NCBI GenBank assembly: GCA_023974075.1
Contig: CM043807.1
Span: 7,164,797-7,228,796, forward strand
Length of the DNA stretch: 64,000 nt
Origin: Chaenocephalus aceratus
Taxonomy: Eukaryota > Chordata > Actinopteri > Perciformes > Channichthyidae
Reading direction: 5' to 3'
The notes beneath the pieces are model-generated. The model was not told where the DNA came from, made no database searches, and saw only the letters and a list, made by a program, of their open reading frames with translations. A program made the translations under genes and the position numbers. How positions within the stretch are numbered: the stretch's first letter is position 1; every line of letters starts with the position of its first letter. Positions 13,130-64,000 of this stretch are shown here, piece by piece.

Positions 13130-13160
<31 letters not shown>

Positions 13161-14457
13161 TGATGCACGAGAGGCGAGGGTGGCCCTCGGAGAAGAGTTA
13201 CAGCAGCGTGGCAGACGCTTCACACCTCATTGGCAAGCAAGGAAAGCCAATCACGGCCAACAGATCCGCCCCGCAGGCTGCCACCTATTCCTCACTCAGT
13301 ATTCCTTGATGAGTTAGAGAGTTAGAGAAAGAAAGAAGTGGAAAAAAGTAGGAGACTGAGACAGAACAAAAGAACAAAACCGGAGAGTTAATGCAGAAGC
13401 AAGAATGGGGAAGGAGGAGACACTAAAAGGCACAAAGAAGCGCACCGATGGATAAGAGCTGGAGACGGAGTGTGGGGAAAACTTTCAAGGCAAAAGCTAT
13501 TTTTCTTCTCCAGAGAAGGTCATGTAATCAAATGCGACTAGTCATCATGGTGGAGGATGTTTTTCTTTTGTGTTGCAGAGTTGAGTGCATCTGGTATGTG
13601 TTTTCTTCTTTAGAGAACAGAGGCGATATAGGGAAGAAATATCATAACATATTTGAAACTAAATTGTAGCTCAACCTAATCTCATAATAAAGATGAAGGA
13701 ACTTGCTCTATACAGACACAGATGGCATGGAATACTGAAGAGTGAAAGCTAAACTGACAGATGCTTTGACATAACAGTTTATTTTCTCTTGGGACAGCGT
13801 GGGACATTATTTTACATGTCCTTCCTTTGCTCAGCATGTCTGCAACTTCTCTGTGTTTTTTTTAAAATTGTGTTTTACTGTCAGATCATTGGCTTATAAA
13901 AAGACAGACTTGTCTCCCATCTGTGACAGCATTGCTTAAATTAAAACCAATCTAAAAGAATGATCACAATCATTTCCCCAGAATAATAAAAAAAGATGGA
14001 ATAATAGCCTTTAGTGGGTAAATGAGTAATAATAATTAGAATAATAAAGAATAATTGTCACTTACAAAATAACCAGAGAAGTTTGGCACAAAATATTGGA
14101 CAAACATGAAAGATTCCCTATTAAATAACCAATCATGCACACATTAGTTTAGCTTTCTGCTATTCGTTTCCTTTTTCTTATTTTATTTAAATGAGGTAGT
14201 ATATTTAGTCTTTTTAATTTTGAAGATAGAATGAAAATGAGCAAACTGCTATAATCTGGGACAAACATTTGATCTCTTTGAAAGATTTATGTTCTTGACA
14301 TGACAACAAACTAATAAACTAAGGGAGCAGCCTCCAAGAGACATAGCAGGGAAAATAAAGATTACAATAGAAACGCACAACACCTCCTTAGATATATTGA
14401 AGGGGCTATATACATTTAAGTTATTAGTATTATTATTTATTACTAAAACAAAAATGT
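12991..14457. other. Intergenic DNA with a short GT tract
   Basis: A (GT)n run lies at 13134-13161. The remainder is AT-rich with poly-A/T runs and shows no exon, RNA gene or recognisable repeat. Confidence 0.5.
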
Positions 14458-15151
14458 TTAAAGGTTTCCTATCATGCTATTTTTAGGCATATATTATGGC
14501 TCTCAGATATATACAAATATATAAGAAACATTTCTATGATGTGTTTTGCTCAAAATACCAACAGATTACCCATTCTATCCATGCCTCATACCCTCTATTT
14601 CAGCCCTGTTAGAGAAGTGCTGATCCTGAGTCCTTAGCTCTAAAAAAAAATAAGAGGAGGGGGAGCTAATGCCTGCTCAGAATTCTACCGAGATTCTCAG
14701 CTAAATGCTGCCGTGAAGGCGTCAAGGATTATTTCTGAAACAGTACGGAGCTCAAATGCTTTTTCTCTTGCGGGTTTACCACAAGATGAGTTCCTTTTTT
14801 TATTTCCTGCTTTTTTACACATCTCTCCCAGTGCAGGTTAGCTCTGAGTGTTAGTGATGCTTGCTAATGTAAACAAAGACTTATTGCGTCCAAAAAACGT
14901 TGTGCTTTGTTTCCGATAGCAACTTTCTGATAGGGCCGTGGGCGTAAAGCCAGCCCACATTCAGATATTACGTCATATCTGCAGCAAATCTGGATCAGCT
15001 CCGCTGTTCCCCCGTTTTTAGAGATTTGGGTACGGAGGAAAAGAGAGAGAGTTTTGTTTTCTAACACTTTGTGAGTTCCTGACACACCGGGGACATATAT
15101 TTATGTACACAAGACATCAAATAGTGCATTTGCATGATAGGAGACCTTTAA
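14458..15151. mobile_element. TTAA-flanked MITE, copy 1
   Basis: TTAA at 14458-14461 and 15148-15151 flank a 686-bp element with inverted ends: AGGTTTCCTATCATGC at the left and GCATGATAGGAGACCT at the right. The right part (TTTAGAGATTTGGGTACGGA, CACACCGGGGACATATATTT) matches 55120-55210 in reverse complement, so both belong to one teleost MITE family. The TTAA target and tip resemble piggyBac-mobilised MITEs, but the family was not confirmed. No intact transposase frame. Confidence 0.75.
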
Positions 15152-15189
15152 CATCTTGTTCATCAAGTATTGGAGGAAAACCGTACTTT

Positions 15190-15290
15190 TTTTTTCAATT
15201 CTAATAGCTTTATTGGCAAATATCTTTATTGGCATGACCATAACGACTTACTGTATTGCCATTGCCAATTTATATTGCTGCATGTGTTAC
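15190..15290 (-). mobile_element. LINE 3' tail, minus strand
   Basis: AGCTTTATTGGCAAATATC, TTTATTGGCATGACCATAAC and ACTGTATTGCCATTGCCAA resemble in reverse complement the 3' tail of common fish LINEs, which read GGCAATACTGT then CATGCCAATAAAGCT. Only the tail is present. Confidence 0.4.
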
Positions 15291-17469
15291 TGAATAATAT
15301 ATTTAGATGATGTATGAATTGAATTTTACAAATGTATTCATACATCATGCTATTTTCACTTTAGTACTGACACAGGAAGTTGTAATGCAATATCATATTG
15401 TGTTGGATTAATATCAAAATATGACCTACATTGAACACATTACCTTATCTGAAATTGAAATGTTTTACTATAATTTTCTAATTTTTATCAGAAAGAAAAC
15501 TCGGATATAACTCAAGTAGCTTAACATGCAACCATTTGAGTTATCTCAGTTTCAAAGATATCCTAAAATGGAATTTGTGTTTTGCATCGTTTTAATTTAT
15601 GACCTCATTTCTATTCATTGAGAAACTAAATGAGCAGAATTTGATTCACCTCTGCATGAACTACCTGTTATTCATGTATCCTTCATCTTCATTCTCCACC
15701 CCCTCCCCCTCCCTGCAGACAGCAGCCTTCTGCAGCGCTCCAGAACGGCCACAGTCTGGACCCCGCCTGTTGCTGCTGTGCATCATAACTTCAGCATTCA
15801 GCAGCAGCTCACCGCTAAAGGACATCCAAGGAACTCTTGTGGACATTGTAACGAGAACAAAATAAGATGTATTGTCTGTTCAGCTCAGTCTGTTATTATG
15901 AACGTTGATTTCTTATTCATCCCCTAAACTTCATATCAAAATCTCATTACTTCTGCCACCTGAGAAATGGAAGATGTTCACAGTGCCTTTAGGATGCATT
16001 TATGTAAACTGCATCTAACATAGCAGTACATTAGTTTCTAATTGCATTATGCCCTTTCCTAACATGCTTCTTTCTTCTTCAGGAAAACATCAAACTAATG
16101 AGGCAAAACATTCCAATTCCAACCTTAGAATCAAGGAATCAAAAGAGAGCTTTTTGTATAAAAGCTTTGCAAAGGTTGTGGTGAAGCGCTGTGTTTAGAT
16201 CTCATGATTCTCTAATAAATCCTTTAATTATCATCTGAGAGCATATCATCCCATTAAAGACAGAATACACCGTTACATCACTGATCTGGGATCCGAGGTG
16301 CGGCGTCAGATACAGAGGAGTCGTTGAGCTTGTGTCACAGTCACAGAGAGAGAACAACAGTAGTGAAGGGGCTCGGTGGAGAACACCTGCCAGAGACCCC
16401 CAACCTTTAGAAAGCCCCACACACACACACGCACACACACGCGCACACGTCAACCCCTCACCCCTTAGAGACTCCAAAAGTCAAAAAGCAAAAGGACAGC
16501 TGACTGATAGACAGAGGGGGATTAGTCACAACAAATCACATGCTTGCACGCATGCACACACTCTCTCTCCTCTCTCTCTCTATCTCTGTCCTCTCTCTCT
16601 GTCTGTCTGTCCCTCCGACACACACTTTCGTCTTCTGATGCAGAATTAAGATAAAGTCTGTAATCACCTCGCTCCATCCCGAACCCAGACGGCGTCCTCA
16701 CCCACGTCCATTCACAGACACAGACACAGACACACACACGCACACACACGCACGCACACGCACACACACACAATGAAGTGTAGATGGCTGCATTGCTACC
16801 CCACCCGTACATACATAATTTAAATCTCAACACACACAGTGCAGACAGCATAGAGTACCCGTCTCCTCCAAGGCAGCATTAGCCTGGGAAAGTGAGAAGA
16901 AACGCAATCTCGTAATAAAGAAGACAGAGAAAGAAGTATATAGGTAGAAGGAATGAGAGACAGCGAGGGGACGAGGAGGAGGTAGAGATCCCTGCGTTTT
17001 CACTGAAAGGCTGCAGCACACCAAGGATTCATACTAAATCACAACATGCAAAAAGAAAGGAGCAAAACAGAAAGAAAGATAGATAGATTACGAGCAGAAC
17101 ATCTGGACAGATATTTCCCCCCCGCTGCAGGTCCCCCTCTCCTGGGCTCATTCACAAAATGTCGTCGTGACAACACGAGGGCTGCGCATCCATCAAAGAC
17201 GTACAATGCTTGCTGTAATTAGCATAACACACACTCGCACGCGGGAGAGACAGAGCCAGCTGAATATTTATGGAGAAACAGTTCAACAACAGTTTAACTG
17301 CATAGTTTTCGTCTTTTATTACTTCTGATCAGACATCGTCACAAGTGTTGGTCTGGATGAACGCTCAACATGCTGATGGTTACATTATTAACATTACATG
17401 AAGAAGAAACAGATGTGCAGAAGTGTGGGGGGAAGTGCAATAGGAGCAGGAAAACAATGAATTGTGGAC
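15291..17469. other. Intergenic DNA downstream of the MICOS gene; microsatellites only
   Basis: Holds CA/CG-type tracts at 16417-16448 and 16714-16772 and a CT-rich tract at 16556-16615. A frame at 15599-15865 follows a good acceptor-like CCCTCCCTGCAG near 15718, but its product is not recognised and no donor or partner exon was found. Confidence 0.45.
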
Positions 17470-17900
17470 AACAACATAGACATTTATTATTATTTCCTAT
17501 CAGTGCTGAAGTGGGAGGGGATGGTTTGAGGTGGTTTGCTTTCTTGTGATTGTTTCCGGTTCATTTTTACAGTCCTTCCAGTGGGAATAGCTCAGTCGCT
17601 GCTGTTTCTACTAAATGGAAGACAGTGTCAGTGCCTTCATACTTACTCACAGGAGAGATAGACAGAAGGTAAGAGAGGGGTAAGTGTCTATTTCTCTATC
17701 AGGGTGCTGTGTTCGGTGCCTGTGGTCTGGTTCGGTTCGGTTCGGTTCGGTTCTCCACAGGGTTTTTGAGGGTGGGTGTCTTGGTGCTGACTCATACCTC
17801 ACTTCCTCCACTCCGGTTTGGTCTGTTTGACAGTCGGTCGATAATCAGTAATCCCACACAATAAACTCTTCATAGCTTTCTGTGTCTCTCTCTCTCCGTC
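17470..17900 (-). other. Probable 3' UTR of the chchd3-like gene
   Basis: Follows the stop codon of the terminal exon. In gene orientation an AATAAA polyadenylation signal lies at 17488-17483, with another at 17320-17315 that would give a longer UTR. The UTR includes five tandem GGTTC units on the plus strand (17729-17753), which are GAACC in the transcript. The exact 3' end cannot be set from sequence alone. Confidence 0.45.
17729..17753. repeat. (GGTTC)5 pentanucleotide repeat
   Basis: Five perfect tandem GGTTC units inside the predicted 3' UTR. Confidence 0.95.
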
Positions 17901-63937
<46,037 letters not shown>

Positions 63938-64000
63938 CTGTGGAGCATCATCATTTTACATGATTAAAACACAAAATGGAAACAATGTACAAAAACTACA
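63938..64000 (-). other. Intron upstream of the coiled-coil exon (cut by the window edge)
   Basis: Only 63 bases are visible; earlier exons of the gene lie beyond the window. Confidence 0.6.

Noticed and set aside
15599..15865. Plus-strand frame preceded by a good acceptor-like CCCTGCAG
   Set aside because: Product not recognised in any frame, no matching donor or neighbouring exon was found; may be chance.

Overview
This 64 kb window is vertebrate nuclear DNA, almost certainly from a ray-finned (probably percomorph) fish. The evidence is the mix of short split exons with consensus GT/AG splice sites, very dense and long (CA)n/(GT)n microsatellites, and fish-type hAT, piggyBac and LINE remnants. 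There are no bacterial-style genes, no operons and no CRISPR. Nearly every long open frame is a translated dinucleotide repeat or a chance frame in non-coding DNA.

One real gene is visible. It runs on the minus strand and enters from the right edge of the window. Five coding exons (63937-63758, 43858-43775, 34795-34725, 21141-21006, 17924-17901), plus a probable 15-nt microexon (44952-44938), encode the middle and C-terminal part of a CHCHD3/MIC19-type subunit of the mitochondrial MICOS complex, including the twin CX9C CHCH domain and the stop codon. The exon phases fit each other exactly. The 5' exons lie beyond position 64000. The upstream-most exon shows a one-base frame break. About 46 kb of the window is intron of this gene.

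Layout. 1-3.6 kb: a cluster of foldback-like repeats with arms of about 600 bp. 3.6-11.1 kb: quiet intergenic DNA with microsatellites and one copy of a 159-bp repeat. 11.14-12.99 kb: a TTAA-flanked piggyBac-like element with an N-terminal coding relic, CA arrays and a LINE 3' end inside it. 14.46-15.15 kb: a TTAA-flanked MITE. About 17.5-17.9 kb: the 3' UTR and last exon of the MICOS gene. 17.9-64 kb: introns carrying two hAT elements with intact 8-bp target duplications, a third hAT fragment between two CA arrays, a second TTAA MITE containing a 39-bp perfect hairpin, a TA-flanked MITE, a LINE 3' end, the inverted partner of the 159-bp repeat, and very long CA arrays (two uninterrupted, of about 260 and 289 bp).

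I did not find a previously undescribed biological system. The best points for follow-up are the in-frame microexon, the frame break in the coiled-coil exon, the internally deleted hAT that joins a BED-finger start to a dimerisation-domain end, the nested piggyBac/LINE locus, and the microsatellite-bordered repeat pair. All homology calls come from recognition by eye; no database search was run.
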